A stretch of DNA of 27,063 bases from an uncultured Bacilli bacterium (GTDB lineage Bacteria; Bacillota_I; Bacilli_A; RF39; UBA660), in the NCBI GenBank assembly GCA_944372725.1, contig CALWAA010000137.1, positions 1-27,063 of the forward strand, written 5' to 3'. How positions within the stretch are numbered: position 1 is the stretch's first letter; each line of letters starts with the position of its first letter. Below are positions 15,374 through 22,896 of this stretch, piece by piece. A program made the position numbers and the translations under genes. The notes beneath the pieces were generated by a model. It saw only the letters and a program-made list of their open reading frames with translations, was not told the origin of the DNA and did not search any database.

Positions 15374-16435
15374 TTATTTAATTTTATCTACACCCACTTT
15401 ATTTAACACTTCTTTATAAGTTTTTATAGGATATTTCAAATCTATAGTGTCTAAAAAATCCAAAAATTTATCTTTTATATTTATATTTGTTTGTAAATCT
15501 ATAACTTTGTTATTTTCTGTATTACTTTCTTGTTGTATTTCTTTATTAACTTTAACATTTAATCTATAACTTAATACTTTATCTTGTTGTGTTAAATAAG
15601 ACTTAACTGTATCTTTAATTTCAAAAGGACAAACTATATTTAAAACATATTTATAATAATCATCTAAATTTTGTATTTGTTGTTCTAAATCTTCTAAACT
15701 TTGTACTTCTATTTTTCTAAATAAAGGACAAGCTTTATTTTTAAATACTTCTAAATTTAATGTTTCTGTATTAAAAATATAACATTGTGGTACAGTTTCG
15801 TTATCATCACTAAAACTATGTGTTGTTACACTTCCTACATTTACTACATTTTTTAATACACTATTTTTATGTATATGACCATTAAATACTAATTTATATT
15901 GTTTTAAATTATTTAAATCTATACCCTCTGGAAGTTCAAAATCTCCACGTATTTTACTACCTTGTATATCATTATGTGAAAATAAAAATTCTCCTTCAGG
16001 AAATTTTAAAATTTGTTTATAATCACAGTAAGGTAAAAATGCAAGTTTAACTGTTTTATTGTTTACATTAAAATCTACACTATAAGGATCTGAAATAACT
16101 GTTATATTATCTATATTACTTAAAAGAGAAATAGCATTAAAATGTTGATTAATCATTTCGTGATTTCCAACTAATACTAAATGTGGAATGTTTGAAGGAA
16201 AATATTTAAAAAATTCACTTGCTACATCTACATCATAACTTGTTATAGTGTGTTGATCAAAAGTATCTCCTAAATTAATAATACAATCTACTTTTTCGTT
16301 TTTAGCAATTTGTGATATCCATTGTGACGTATCTATTATCATTTTTTGTCTATATGTATATAATGAATCTGTATATAAAGGTAATATAGAACTAGTACGA
16401 CTTATATGAACATCTGAATATAATAAAATTCTCAT
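15374..16435 (-). CDS. SbcD / T4 gp47-type recombination nuclease subunit (353 aa)
   Basis: Calcineurin-like metallophosphoesterase with all five metal motifs in order: SDVHI (about 7-11), INLGDTFDQ (about 55), LVGNHEMI (about 95), LFSHNDI (about 152) and FNGHIHKN (about 188). It is the Mn-dependent nuclease partner of the SbcC-like ATPase. After about residue 215 comes a smaller beta-rich cap and DNA-binding part. It is the first gene after a promoter-like motif (16461-16473) and the helicase terminator, so it starts the recombination operon. Confidence 0.95.
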   Translation of the reverse strand: MRILLYSDVHISRTSSILPLYTDSLYTYRQKMIIDTSQWISQIAKNEKVDCIINLGDTFDQHTITSYDVDVASEFFKYFPSNIPHLVLVGNHEMINQHFNAISLLSNIDNITVISDPYSVDFNVNNKTVKLAFLPYCDYKQILKFPEGEFLFSHNDIQGSKIRGDFELPEGIDLNNLKQYKLVFNGHIHKNSVLKNVVNVGSVTTHSFSDDNETVPQCYIFNTETLNLEVFKNKACPLFRKIEVQSLEDLEQQIQNLDDYYKYVLNIVCPFEIKDTVKSYLTQQDKVLSYRLNVKVNKEIQQESNTENNKVIDLQTNINIKDKFLDFLDTIDLKYPIKTYKEVLNKVGVDKIK

Positions 16436-16460
16436 AATAAATTACTCTACCTCCTTAATT

Positions 16461-16473
16461 TATATAACACCTA
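16461..16473 (-). promoter_or_regulatory. AGGTGTTATATA promoter before sbcD
   Basis: Minus-strand TAGGTGTTATATA, directly after the helicase terminator and 26 bp before the sbcD start, with AAGGAGG between. It is one of the best-placed copies of the window's AGGTGTTATA motif. Confidence 0.65.
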
Positions 16474-16483
16474 CAAGAGAAAA

Positions 16484-16515
16484 ATAAAGTAAGTAGTTTA
16501 AGTTACTTACTTTAT
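16484..16515 (-). terminator. Intrinsic terminator of the helicase gene
   Basis: A 12-bp perfect inverted repeat (arms 16484-16495 and 16504-16515), 8-nt loop, followed on the minus strand by TTTTTCTCTTG. The helicase stop codon (16512-16514) lies within the first-transcribed arm. Confidence 0.82.
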
Positions 16516-18839
16516 CTTTTTAACAATGAATCTACTTTTGATTCACATTCTAAATTACGAGTATCATCTTTACATTTTATTAAATACAGATTTTGTTTAG
16601 CTCTAGTTAATGCTACATACATTAAGTTTCTTTCTTGTTGTTTTTCTTCATCACTCATTCTGTCCGATTCGTAAGGAAATTCTGGATAATTATAAATAAA
16701 TACAGTATCTCCTTCTCCACCTTTCATACTATGAATACTACTTAATATTGGAACATCTAAATTTGTATTACTTGTTAAAAATCTTTTTAAATACATTATA
16801 AAATCTTGTACTAAAATAGAAGTATTTGTTAATTTAAATTCGTTTATAAAAGATATTATAATTTTATAGTAATCGTATATTAATATATCTATTTTTTCTT
16901 TATCTACTTGTCTTTCTAAATAATTAAAAGATCCTGATTCTTTATACTCTTTCATACATTTTAAAAGATAATATATATTATAATTTGATTTACTAATATT
17001 TTTATCCTTTAAATTATCTTTAATAGCTTTTTTAACTACTTTTTCTTTTTCATTTTTGTATAAAAGATTCTTTTCAAGCTCCTCTTTAGATAAATCTATT
17101 AATCTATTTTCTATTCTAAACTTATCCAATTTTTCATATACATATTTATCTACATTTAAACCTTTATTATATCTTAATATATATTCTTTAACACAACTTT
17201 CTAAATCTTTTACTATTTGATTTACTAATTGTTGATTTCTAAATTTAACTTGTATTTTATCTTCTATTACTAATGTCCTATATATTTCTACTAAATCTTT
17301 ATTTTTACGTGCTATTATTAAATCTCTTGGTTGTAACATTGTTTTAAATTTTTCTTTTTCTATAAACTTTACTAAACCTTTATCTGAACGATCTTTATTC
17401 CAAGTTATATCAGGTACAATATCTTGTGCAAGTTTAATTACATTTTCAGGACATCTATAACAAATATTTAAAGGTAGTTCTTCTATATTAAAATTATGTT
17501 TTATATTATCAACTGAATGTGTATCTGCTCCAGCAAATCCATAAATTGCTTGATATCTATCTCCAACAAATATATATCTATTTGTACCTGTATCAAGTTG
17601 TCTAATAAAGTATTGTTGTAGTATAGATAAATCTTGACAATTATGAACAACTACAGAATCATCAAATGTTTTTCTAGTCATAATAGAAATCAAGAAATTA
17701 TGATTATCATATACTTCCATATCATATACTCTCATTTTATTATAGAAATCTATTTTAACAACTTTTTCTAAACTTCCATTTCCAGATATTAAATAATCTT
17801 CATTTACTTTTAAATTATCTAATCTTACATATCCATTTGGAGTTAAAAATAAATGATTATTTGTAGCTCTATATCTATTTCCATTATCTGTAGTTATTTG
17901 AAATATATCTCTTACATCTTTTTTAGTAACTGAAACAATATGTTTAAATTCAAATTCCTTTGTTTGTTCATTGTATGTTCTTACTTGTAATCTATTTAAT
18001 CTATTTCTATCTTGTGTATATAATTTATATAAAAACTTAATTGGTTTTTTACCTTTATTTGTTACAATAAATGTATTACCTGGCACACACTCATCTACTA
18101 ATACACAATCTAAATATTGTTTTAAAGAATATGGAACATACATATTATAATAAACTGGAAAATATATCATATCTGTATAATCTAATTCATATATGTATTT
18201 ATTATCTTCAAAATCTGGATGTTCAAATAAATATTTTATCTTATCTATACATTTTATAACAACATCTTGATAATTATTTAAACCTGGAGTATTAGTTGTT
18301 AAATTCCAACAAAATTTATTTATTATCCAATCTAAACTACCTTCTTTTTTATAATTTACATTATATAAACGACTAAAATTAATTATAGTAATAAAATCAT
18401 CTATATAATCTCTATGTAAACTGTTTAGATTAGTTTTATCTAAATCTGAATTAAAAAATTCTACTTTTTCTAAACAATAATCTTTATATATAGGTGTAAC
18501 TATTTCTCTTACTTTACTTGTATTTACATTTATATCATAATTAGTTTGATGTTTTTTATATAGATAACTTCTAATAAAAGATAATCCTAAACTATGTAAT
18601 GTTTTAACTAGACAATTTTGCGGATCTATTTTTTGACTTAATTCATCTACTATAGATTTATTAAATGCTAAAAATAAACAATTCTTATTTTGTTGTTTTA
18701 ATTCATTAGCTATTAAAAGTAATGTACTAGTTTTACCACTTCCTGCTTTAGCATCTACTAGTAGATTATTATTTGTATTATGTACTTTATCTAAAATGTT
18801 TTCTTGATACTTACTTAGTTTGTAATCCATTTTTATCAT
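16512..18839 (-). CDS. UvrD/Rep-like SF1 DNA helicase with mini-intein (775 aa precursor)
   Basis: Superfamily 1A helicase. Walker A is VDAKAGSGKTST (28-39), motif II is VDE/CQDLS, motif III is FVGDRYQAIYGFAGAD, motif IV is NICYRCPENV, motif V is SSIHSMKGGEGD, and motif VI is NLMYVALTRAKQNLYLI. It unwinds DNA using ATP, likely in replication or repair with the SbcCD unit downstream. A 150-aa mini-intein (residues 251-400) splits motif II between the Glu and the Cys; after splicing the protein would be about 625 aa, normal for the family. Start ATG 18837-18839 follows AGAAAGGAAA; MDYK at 18830 is the alternative. The open frame to 18992 upstream runs through the promoter and is not coding. Confidence 0.93.
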   Translation of the reverse strand: MIKMDYKLSKYQENILDKVHNTNNNLLVDAKAGSGKTSTLLLIANELKQQNKNCLFLAFNKSIVDELSQKIDPQNCLVKTLHSLGLSFIRSYLYKKHQTNYDINVNTSKVREIVTPIYKDYCLEKVEFFNSDLDKTNLNSLHRDYIDDFITIINFSRLYNVNYKKEGSLDWIINKFCWNLTTNTPGLNNYQDVVIKCIDKIKYLFEHPDFEDNKYIYELDYTDMIYFPVYYNMYVPYSLKQYLDCVLVDECVPGNTFIVTNKGKKPIKFLYKLYTQDRNRLNRLQVRTYNEQTKEFEFKHIVSVTKKDVRDIFQITTDNGNRYRATNNHLFLTPNGYVRLDNLKVNEDYLISGNGSLEKVVKIDFYNKMRVYDMEVYDNHNFLISIMTRKTFDDSVVVHNCQDLSILQQYFIRQLDTGTNRYIFVGDRYQAIYGFAGADTHSVDNIKHNFNIEELPLNICYRCPENVIKLAQDIVPDITWNKDRSDKGLVKFIEKEKFKTMLQPRDLIIARKNKDLVEIYRTLVIEDKIQVKFRNQQLVNQIVKDLESCVKEYILRYNKGLNVDKYVYEKLDKFRIENRLIDLSKEELEKNLLYKNEKEKVVKKAIKDNLKDKNISKSNYNIYYLLKCMKEYKESGSFNYLERQVDKEKIDILIYDYYKIIISFINEFKLTNTSILVQDFIMYLKRFLTSNTNLDVPILSSIHSMKGGEGDTVFIYNYPEFPYESDRMSDEEKQQERNLMYVALTRAKQNLYLIKCKDDTRNLECESKVDSLLKR
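17640..18089 (-). mobile_element. Mini-intein (150 aa) in helicase motif II
   Basis: Starts with Cys1 (CVPGNTFIVT, block A), has block B ATNNHLFL with the T-x-x-H, block F VYDMEVYDNHNFLI, and ends VVVHN followed by Cys+1 of the extein, all the residues needed for standard protein splicing. There is no LAGLIDADG or HNH endonuclease domain; the middle (about 95-118) is only a short linker, so it can splice but not home by itself. It lies in the Walker B motif DE|CQ, so the helicase is inactive until splicing. Confidence 0.92.
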
Positions 18840-18874
18840 TTTCCTTTCTAATAAACATAGATTTATTTGTATAT

Positions 18875-18890
18875 GTATTATAACACCTTT
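18875..18890 (-). promoter_or_regulatory. AGGTGTTATAAT promoter before the helicase
   Basis: Minus-strand AAAGGTGTTATAATAC, an extended -10 form of the recurring motif, about 36 bp upstream of the helicase start. No TTGACA-like -35 is visible at the normal distance. Confidence 0.65.
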
Positions 18891-18963
18891 GTTACGTATG
18901 TTTACACCTATTTTCAAGTAAATTTCCATATTTTGAAAAATGGTTAGAGTATACCTATCTTCC

Positions 18964-18979
18964 CGTTCACTAGTGAACG
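18964..18979. repeat. 16-bp perfect palindrome CGTTCACTAGTGAACG
   Basis: A perfect palindrome with two dyad halves CGTTCACT/AGTGAACG, typical in size of a dimeric repressor operator. It lies about 75 bp upstream of the helicase promoter motif, within the non-coding region. Function not shown. Confidence 0.6.
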
Positions 18980-18997
18980 TACAATATTTCACTTGTC

Positions 18998-19070
18998 TGA
19001 CAGTACCCTTACGGTTTCTCCGATAACTCTACTCCGGTAACCCTTCGTTCCGTTATCTCCAAAACTGTCA
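18998..19070 (-). ncRNA. Candidate structured RNA/DNA element
   Basis: Closed by a 7-bp stem TGACAGT/ACTGTCA (18998-19004 with 19064-19070). Inside are GATAAC/GTTATC (19022-19027 with 19052-19057) and a small ACC/GGT hairpin, a three-way-like layout. GC content is clearly higher than around it. I do not recognise a known RNA family, and the strand is a guess from the surrounding gene direction. Confidence 0.35.
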
Positions 19071-19273
19071 ATCATACACGGTAAATCTTGGATTAATTCT
19101 TGTTGTCTGTTTACCTTTTCCTTTTCTCTAAAACTTATTATCTAAACCAGTTAACTTATAAACAATCAACTAAACAATAGGTAAATCAAACAAACTTTAT
19201 CATATGACGTATATATGTATAAATCATAAGATATGATGTTTAATAGAATAGATTTTAAAAAATAAACGGACAA

Positions 19274-19444
19274 ACTAGTAACTATGGTAGATACAATATG
19301 TCTTGTGTATGTTTAGTTTACGAAGTATCTATTAGATACGAGGTAAACTAAACGAGATACACAAGAAGAGATCTTGATAGATTTAAGGATATGTAACGAA
19401 GTGGAATATCCGTTAATCTATTAGATCTAGGTACTAGTAACTAT
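19274..19444. repeat. 12-bp direct repeats flanking two large hairpins
   Basis: ACTAGTAACTAT occurs exactly at 19274-19285 and 19433-19444. Between them is hairpin 1 (19301-19366: 10-bp, 11-bp and 6-bp stems with a 3-nt bulge, a GAA/GAG internal loop and a 3-nt apical loop) and hairpin 2 (19369-19428: stems AGATCT, ATAGATT, GGATAT). Such extended dyads fit an origin, a recombination site or a structured transcript. Confidence 0.7.
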
Positions 19445-19476
19445 TACCTAAACAAATACTATATCTAAACCTATTA

Positions 19477-19560
19477 AATATCAATTTTTCTATTTTAAAA
19501 TTTAAATTTTAACTTTAAAATATCAATTTTTCTATTTTAAAATTTAAATTTTAACTTTAA
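19477..19560. repeat. Exact 42-bp tandem repeat, two copies
   Basis: Copies 19477-19518 and 19519-19560 are identical by eye and followed by a few bases of a third (AATAT). The unit is almost pure A/T with one TCAATTTTTCT segment. Adjacent AT-rich tracts make it look like iterons or an unwinding region next to the 503-aa gene. Confidence 0.85.
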
Positions 19561-19712
19561 AATATAACTTAGGTGTATAATATTATTAATAAATGATATT
19601 TAACTTTCAGATAGACCTATTTACTTTAGATTTGATATTTTAATCTATTGTCTGTAGGTCTATCGGTCTCTTCACTATATATAAGACCTTTTTAATTCTA
19701 AAAATTGGATTT

Positions 19713-19760
19713 TTTTCCTAAATTTTTTAAAAATTTTTTCGAATTTTCCTAAATTTTTTA
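19713..19760. repeat. 17-bp T-rich direct repeat
   Basis: TTTTCCTAAATTTTTTA occurs at 19713-19729 and 19744-19760 (31-bp spacing) within an extremely AT-rich stretch that could unwind easily. Possibly part of the same replication region. Confidence 0.7.
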
Positions 19761-19770
19761 TAAAATAAGA

Positions 19771-19805
19771 TAAAAAATAATCTGTACTTAAAATTTATAC
19801 AGATT
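19771..19805 (-). terminator. Terminator after the 503-aa gene
   Basis: An 8-bp stem AATCTGTA/TACAGATT (19779-19786, 19798-19805) followed on the minus strand by ATTTTTTATC. It lies about 70 bp beyond the stop of the 503-aa gene and separates it from the non-coding region. Confidence 0.65.
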
Positions 19806-19871
19806 TTAAAATAGAATATTAGCATTTTTAATAACAGTTGTATTATCAAATTTTTGAAATTTTTATATTCT

Positions 19872-21383
19872 TTAAATTTGTAATAAACTGTATATACTAC
19901 TATTTGAATATTTATTTAATACTTCATACACATAAGCCATTGTATCTTTCTTTCTATGTATATCTACTAGATATTTAAATCTATCTTGTAATTCATTAAT
20001 TAGTCTTGTATAATATCTTAAATCTTTATCTTTACATTCTGTCATTTTATCTAAAGCTTGACTTAAATATTTACATACTTTATTAAATGTTAATTTAGAA
20101 ATATCTTTTATTCTTAATCTTATTTCTTTTTTAACTGATTCTACTTTAGTATGAATTTTAGATAAATCTTCTACATCAAAATTTTTAGCATCTCTATTAA
20201 GATTAAATACTTCTAAATAATCTTTAGGTATTTGATCTTTAAATACTGTTATTTTTTCTTCTTCTATAATTGGTACAGTTGGATCGTCGATAAAGTCTAT
20301 ATCATTAATATCTTTACCTTCTAGTAAAGTATCCATATAGACAAATTTTAAATATCTTAAAACCATATCTTTATAGTATTGAATTCTTTTAATAACATTT
20401 TGTCCAGTTTTACTATCTAAAAATACTTCATTATGAATAATAGCAGAATATTCTGTAATTATAGGATGTCCATCTTCAAGTTTAGTTTCATCTTTTTTAA
20501 ATTCCTCTAACTCACAATCTTTATAGAATAAATTATAATAATGAGGAATTATAAGACTTGTTGTTTTTTCTGTTATATTTGTTGTAGCTATTTTATCTAT
20601 ATAAAATTTATTGTGTTTAGAAATATATTGTGCATATTGATATAATTTAGCTACATAACTTGCTATCTTTTTAGGTGATGTTTTTAGAATTTTAGCAATA
20701 AGATTAACAGGTACTTCTATATAAGAAATATCTTGTCTTTTTCCATATATTTGTTGATCATCTTTTAAATCATCTACTCTAAATACATCTATTAATTCAG
20801 AATATGCTAAAGAAATCCCTAATATATTTTCTCTTAAGGATTTTCTAACTGTATTAATTGTATAAGGATGATAATATACTGTATTAAATTCTTCAAGGCA
20901 TTTTCTTAACTTTATTTCGTCTATTATAGCAAATTCTTTACATTTAATTTTAAAGTATGGATCTTTACTTAATATATCCATATTTAATTTAACCCATATA
21001 TCATTACCATCTCTTTTTATATAAATTAATTCACATTTTTCTAAAGTATAAATCATTTGTATTGTTTTATCTTTAGACATTTGATTTCTCATTGTTATGA
21101 ATCTATCAGGAAGAATAAAATAATTAGATTTATTTCTAGTATAGTGATATAAAGAACATAGAGTAACTACAACTGTATCTATAGATAGATGTAAAGATTT
21201 TAAAATTTCGGAATATCTTAATAAACGTCCAATAACTTGTGAATTCTTTTTATCCTGATAATGCCAAGTCCATTTTTGATTTTCATAAAAAGAATCTACT
21301 TTAGTATAAGCTGTATACATATCTTGATAGTCAGTTACTAGATTTGCAAGTATTTTATTAACATTCATTCCTTTTATTATCAC
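19872..21383 (-). CDS. Putative replication/DNA-binding protein (503 aa)
   Basis: GTG start (21381-21383) with GAAAGGAAGTG seven bases upstream. Residues about 55-135 (ILKSLHLSIDTVVVTLCSLY... FILPDRFITMRNQMSKDKTIQMIYTLEKCELIYIKRDGNDIW) read like a winged helix-turn-helix with recognition helix and beta wing, as in plasmid and phage replication initiators. A second helical region with KIASYVAKLYQYAQYISKHNKFYI follows, and the C-terminal third is helical and charged. No initiator catalytic motif is evident. It sits alone between its own promoter motif and terminator, beside a repeat-rich gap, which favours an origin-binding role. The alternative is a transcription regulator. Confidence 0.55.
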   Translation of the reverse strand: MIIKGMNVNKILANLVTDYQDMYTAYTKVDSFYENQKWTWHYQDKKNSQVIGRLLRYSEILKSLHLSIDTVVVTLCSLYHYTRNKSNYFILPDRFITMRNQMSKDKTIQMIYTLEKCELIYIKRDGNDIWVKLNMDILSKDPYFKIKCKEFAIIDEIKLRKCLEEFNTVYYHPYTINTVRKSLRENILGISLAYSELIDVFRVDDLKDDQQIYGKRQDISYIEVPVNLIAKILKTSPKKIASYVAKLYQYAQYISKHNKFYIDKIATTNITEKTTSLIIPHYYNLFYKDCELEEFKKDETKLEDGHPIITEYSAIIHNEVFLDSKTGQNVIKRIQYYKDMVLRYLKFVYMDTLLEGKDINDIDFIDDPTVPIIEEEKITVFKDQIPKDYLEVFNLNRDAKNFDVEDLSKIHTKVESVKKEIRLRIKDISKLTFNKVCKYLSQALDKMTECKDKDLRYYTRLINELQDRFKYLVDIHRKKDTMAYVYEVLNKYSNSSIYSLLQI

Positions 21384-21410
21384 TATACTTCACTTCCTTT
21401 CTTTTCATTT

Positions 21411-21425
21411 ATTATATAACACCTA
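21411..21425 (-). promoter_or_regulatory. AGGTGTTATATAAT promoter before the 503-aa gene
   Basis: Minus-strand TAGGTGTTATATAAT, about 28 bp upstream of the GTG start and its Shine-Dalgarno. It directly follows the terminator hairpin at 21453-21489. Confidence 0.65.
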
Positions 21426-21452
21426 TGTCGTGAAAAATTTATATAAAATAAA

Positions 21453-21489
21453 AAAGTGTCTAAATATAGTTTCCTATATCAGACACTTT
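21453..21489 (-). terminator. Intrinsic terminator of the putative small RNA
   Basis: A 9-bp stem AAAGTGTCT/AGACACTTT, extended by an inner ATATAG/CTATAT stem with a TTTC loop, followed on the minus strand by TTTTTTATTTTAT. The lower stem sequence is shared with the terminator after the portal gene. Confidence 0.82.
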
Positions 21490-21620
21490 ACAAATACAAA
21501 ATACCTGATATAGTAACCACACAATACCAAGTATTATAAATATTTGTACATATAATACTTGATACTACAAATCACATAAAATATATATCAAGTATTATAA
21601 ATTTATAAAAACTGTTTCCA

Positions 21621-21636
21621 GTATTTATAACACCTA
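21621..21636 (-). promoter_or_regulatory. Internal AGGTGTTATAAA motif
   Basis: Minus-strand TAGGTGTTATAAATAC inside the structured gap. It may be an additional start for the small RNA or simply part of stem P4, one arm of which it overlaps. Confidence 0.4.
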
Positions 21637-21710
21637 TTTAGTTATATGTGATTTGTATAAATACATTGAAATATAGTTGTATATTTATAGTGGTTACTCC
21701 TATATTTAAT

Positions 21711-21725
21711 ATATATAACACCTAT
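21711..21725 (-). promoter_or_regulatory. AGGTGTTATATAT promoter before the structured RNA
   Basis: Minus-strand ATATAGGTGTTATATAT, overlapping the exonuclease stop region (gene ends 21727) and pointing into the gap. No gene follows before the terminator, so it suggests a non-coding transcript. Confidence 0.55.
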
Positions 21726-21726
21726 A

Positions 21727-22800
21727 TTAGAAAAGTTTGCCATATTTTCTTCTAATATCTGTATCATTTTTATATTTTTCGTAATCTTCTAGTGGAACAT
21801 ACTTACTTGTATTATTTACATTGTCTATTAAATTGTTTGCTATAAAAGATTTTATACTTAACATTTCTAAAACATCTTTGATAACATCTCCACTAATAAT
21901 ATTATACGTAGCTTGAATTTCATTTTTAATCTTTTCTAATAAATCTTCAGTAATGTATTTATCTACTAATCTTAAATCCATTAATAATACATTTTTTAAA
22001 AACTGTTCTTCATTAAAATTTAAATAAGCTTTTCTTTTATTTATATGTGCAAGTTCACATTTTTTAGTTAATTCTTCTTCATTTTTTGGAAATCCACCAA
22101 CAGTAAGATTACTTGTTTGGTATAATTTATATAAATCTAAAGCTGTTTTTTCTCCTACTTTAAAACAAGCACTAGGTATGTTATCTGAATTATCTCCTAC
22201 TATTGCTTTACAAGCTATAAATTCATTTATGTCTATATTATGTTCTTTTAAATATTTAGTATCTATAAATTCATCTCTCATACCTCTTCTTACTCTACAT
22301 CTTCTTTCCGGTGATTCTGTAACTAATTGTATTAAGTCTTTATCATCTGAAACAATAATACTATCTTTACACATCTCAGATAAAATATAAATTATATCAT
22401 CGCCTTCCCAATCTTTAAAATGTAAGACAGGTATTCCAAAAGCCGGTAATAAATATTTTAATATTTCTCTTTGTGTATTATATTCCCTTCTATGTTCCAT
22501 TTCTAATTGTTGTATTTCTGTTAAATTTTCCATATTTTCATATAAAGCTTGTTTTTCTAAAGTTCTTTTATAATTTGGGTGTATATTTAATCTTCTTTGT
22601 GATAAATGTCCATCAAATACAACTACTGGAAAATAATTATAAGTATTACTTTCTTTTAGTATTGTTTGTAAAGTTCCATATACACCTCCAGTTCTTTCAC
22701 CTTTTGTATTTCTCATTTCCCATAAATGTGGTTCTGATAATGAACGGTGTAAACAATGACTACCGTCAAAAATTAATAATCTATTAAATGCTAATTTCAA
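21727..22800 (-). CDS. 5'-3' exonuclease, FEN/PIN type (357 aa)
   Basis: Flap-type nuclease related to T5 D15, T4 RNase H and the N-domain of DNA polymerase I; removes RNA primers or flaps in replication. LIFDGSHCLHRS is at the N-terminus, then VVVFDGH, the WEGDDIIYILSE acidic cluster, IIVSDDKDLIQLV and IVGDNSDNIPSA, giving the usual six to seven acidic metal ligands, followed by the helix-hairpin-helix VGEKTALDLYKLYQ. TTG start (22798-22800) with AAGGAGG. An inserted region of about 45 residues (NPNYKR...REYNTQ) covers the helical arch. A 13-bp inverted repeat lies directly upstream. Confidence 0.93.
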   Translation of the reverse strand: MKLAFNRLLIFDGSHCLHRSLSEPHLWEMRNTKGERTGGVYGTLQTILKESNTYNYFPVVVFDGHLSQRRLNIHPNYKRTLEKQALYENMENLTEIQQLEMEHRREYNTQREILKYLLPAFGIPVLHFKDWEGDDIIYILSEMCKDSIIVSDDKDLIQLVTESPERRCRVRRGMRDEFIDTKYLKEHNIDINEFIACKAIVGDNSDNIPSACFKVGEKTALDLYKLYQTSNLTVGGFPKNEEELTKKCELAHINKRKAYLNFNEEQFLKNVLLMDLRLVDKYITEDLLEKIKNEIQATYNIISGDVIKDVLEMLSIKSFIANNLIDNVNNTSKYVPLEDYEKYKNDTDIRRKYGKLF

Positions 22801-22833
22801 TTTTAAACCTCCTTATATAAAAATCATAAAATT

Positions 22834-22889
22834 ATACTCCTAATTAATAAAAATCGTTTAAAATTGATTGTTGTGGTAATTAGGAGTAT
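22834..22889 (-). promoter_or_regulatory. 13-bp inverted repeat before the exonuclease start
   Basis: Arms ATACTCCTAATTA (22834-22846) and TAATTAGGAGTAT (22877-22889) with a 30-nt loop that holds a further AATC/GATT pairing. It lies between the 215-aa gene (stop 22897) and the exonuclease Shine-Dalgarno. The minus-strand tail AATTTTATGATTTTT is T-rich, so it could be an attenuating terminator or an mRNA stabiliser. Confidence 0.55.
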
Positions 22890-22896
22890 ATAAATA

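Larger units (their letters stand above)
18840..19871. other. Large non-coding region with hairpins and repeats; candidate replication origin
   Basis: About 1 kb without a convincing gene in either strand, the longest gap in the window. It contains, left to right, the helicase promoter motif, a 16-bp palindrome (18964-18979), a GC-richer folded element (18998-19070), two large hairpins (19301-19428) between 12-bp direct repeats, a 42-bp exact tandem repeat (19477-19560), a hairpin at 19610-19664, very T-rich repeats (19713-19760) and the terminator of the 503-aa gene. Its position between a putative replication protein and a helicase suggests an origin; this is inferred from layout. Confidence 0.5.
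21453..21720 (-). ncRNA. Candidate structured small RNA (about 250 nt)
   Basis: A 300-bp intergenic gap holds four nested perfect or near-perfect stems: P1 AGTAACCAC/GTGGTTACT (21512-21520, 21690-21698), P2 an 11-bp stem (21528-21538, 21551-21561), P3 a 12-bp stem (21567-21578, 21645-21656), and P4 inside P3 (21603-21614, 21619-21630, one mismatch, TTTC loop). A promoter motif stands upstream (21711-21725) and an intrinsic terminator downstream. P1 encloses P2 and P3, a multibranch fold. No coding frame or known RNA family seen. A second promoter motif lies within P4/P3, so a shorter transcript is possible. Confidence 0.5.

Noticed and set aside
18840..18992. N-terminal extension of the helicase to 18992
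   Set aside because: The extra residues run over the promoter motif and Shine-Dalgarno, and helicase homology begins only after MDYKLSKYQ.
19571..19585. Plus-strand AGGTGTATAATATT as a promoter
   Set aside because: It resembles the phage motif but lacks one base, and no plus-strand gene or terminator follows.
21528..21600. CRISPR-like array from the repeated AAGTATTATAAAT
   Set aside because: Only two direct and one inverted copy, no regular spacers, and no cas genes; it is better explained by RNA stems.
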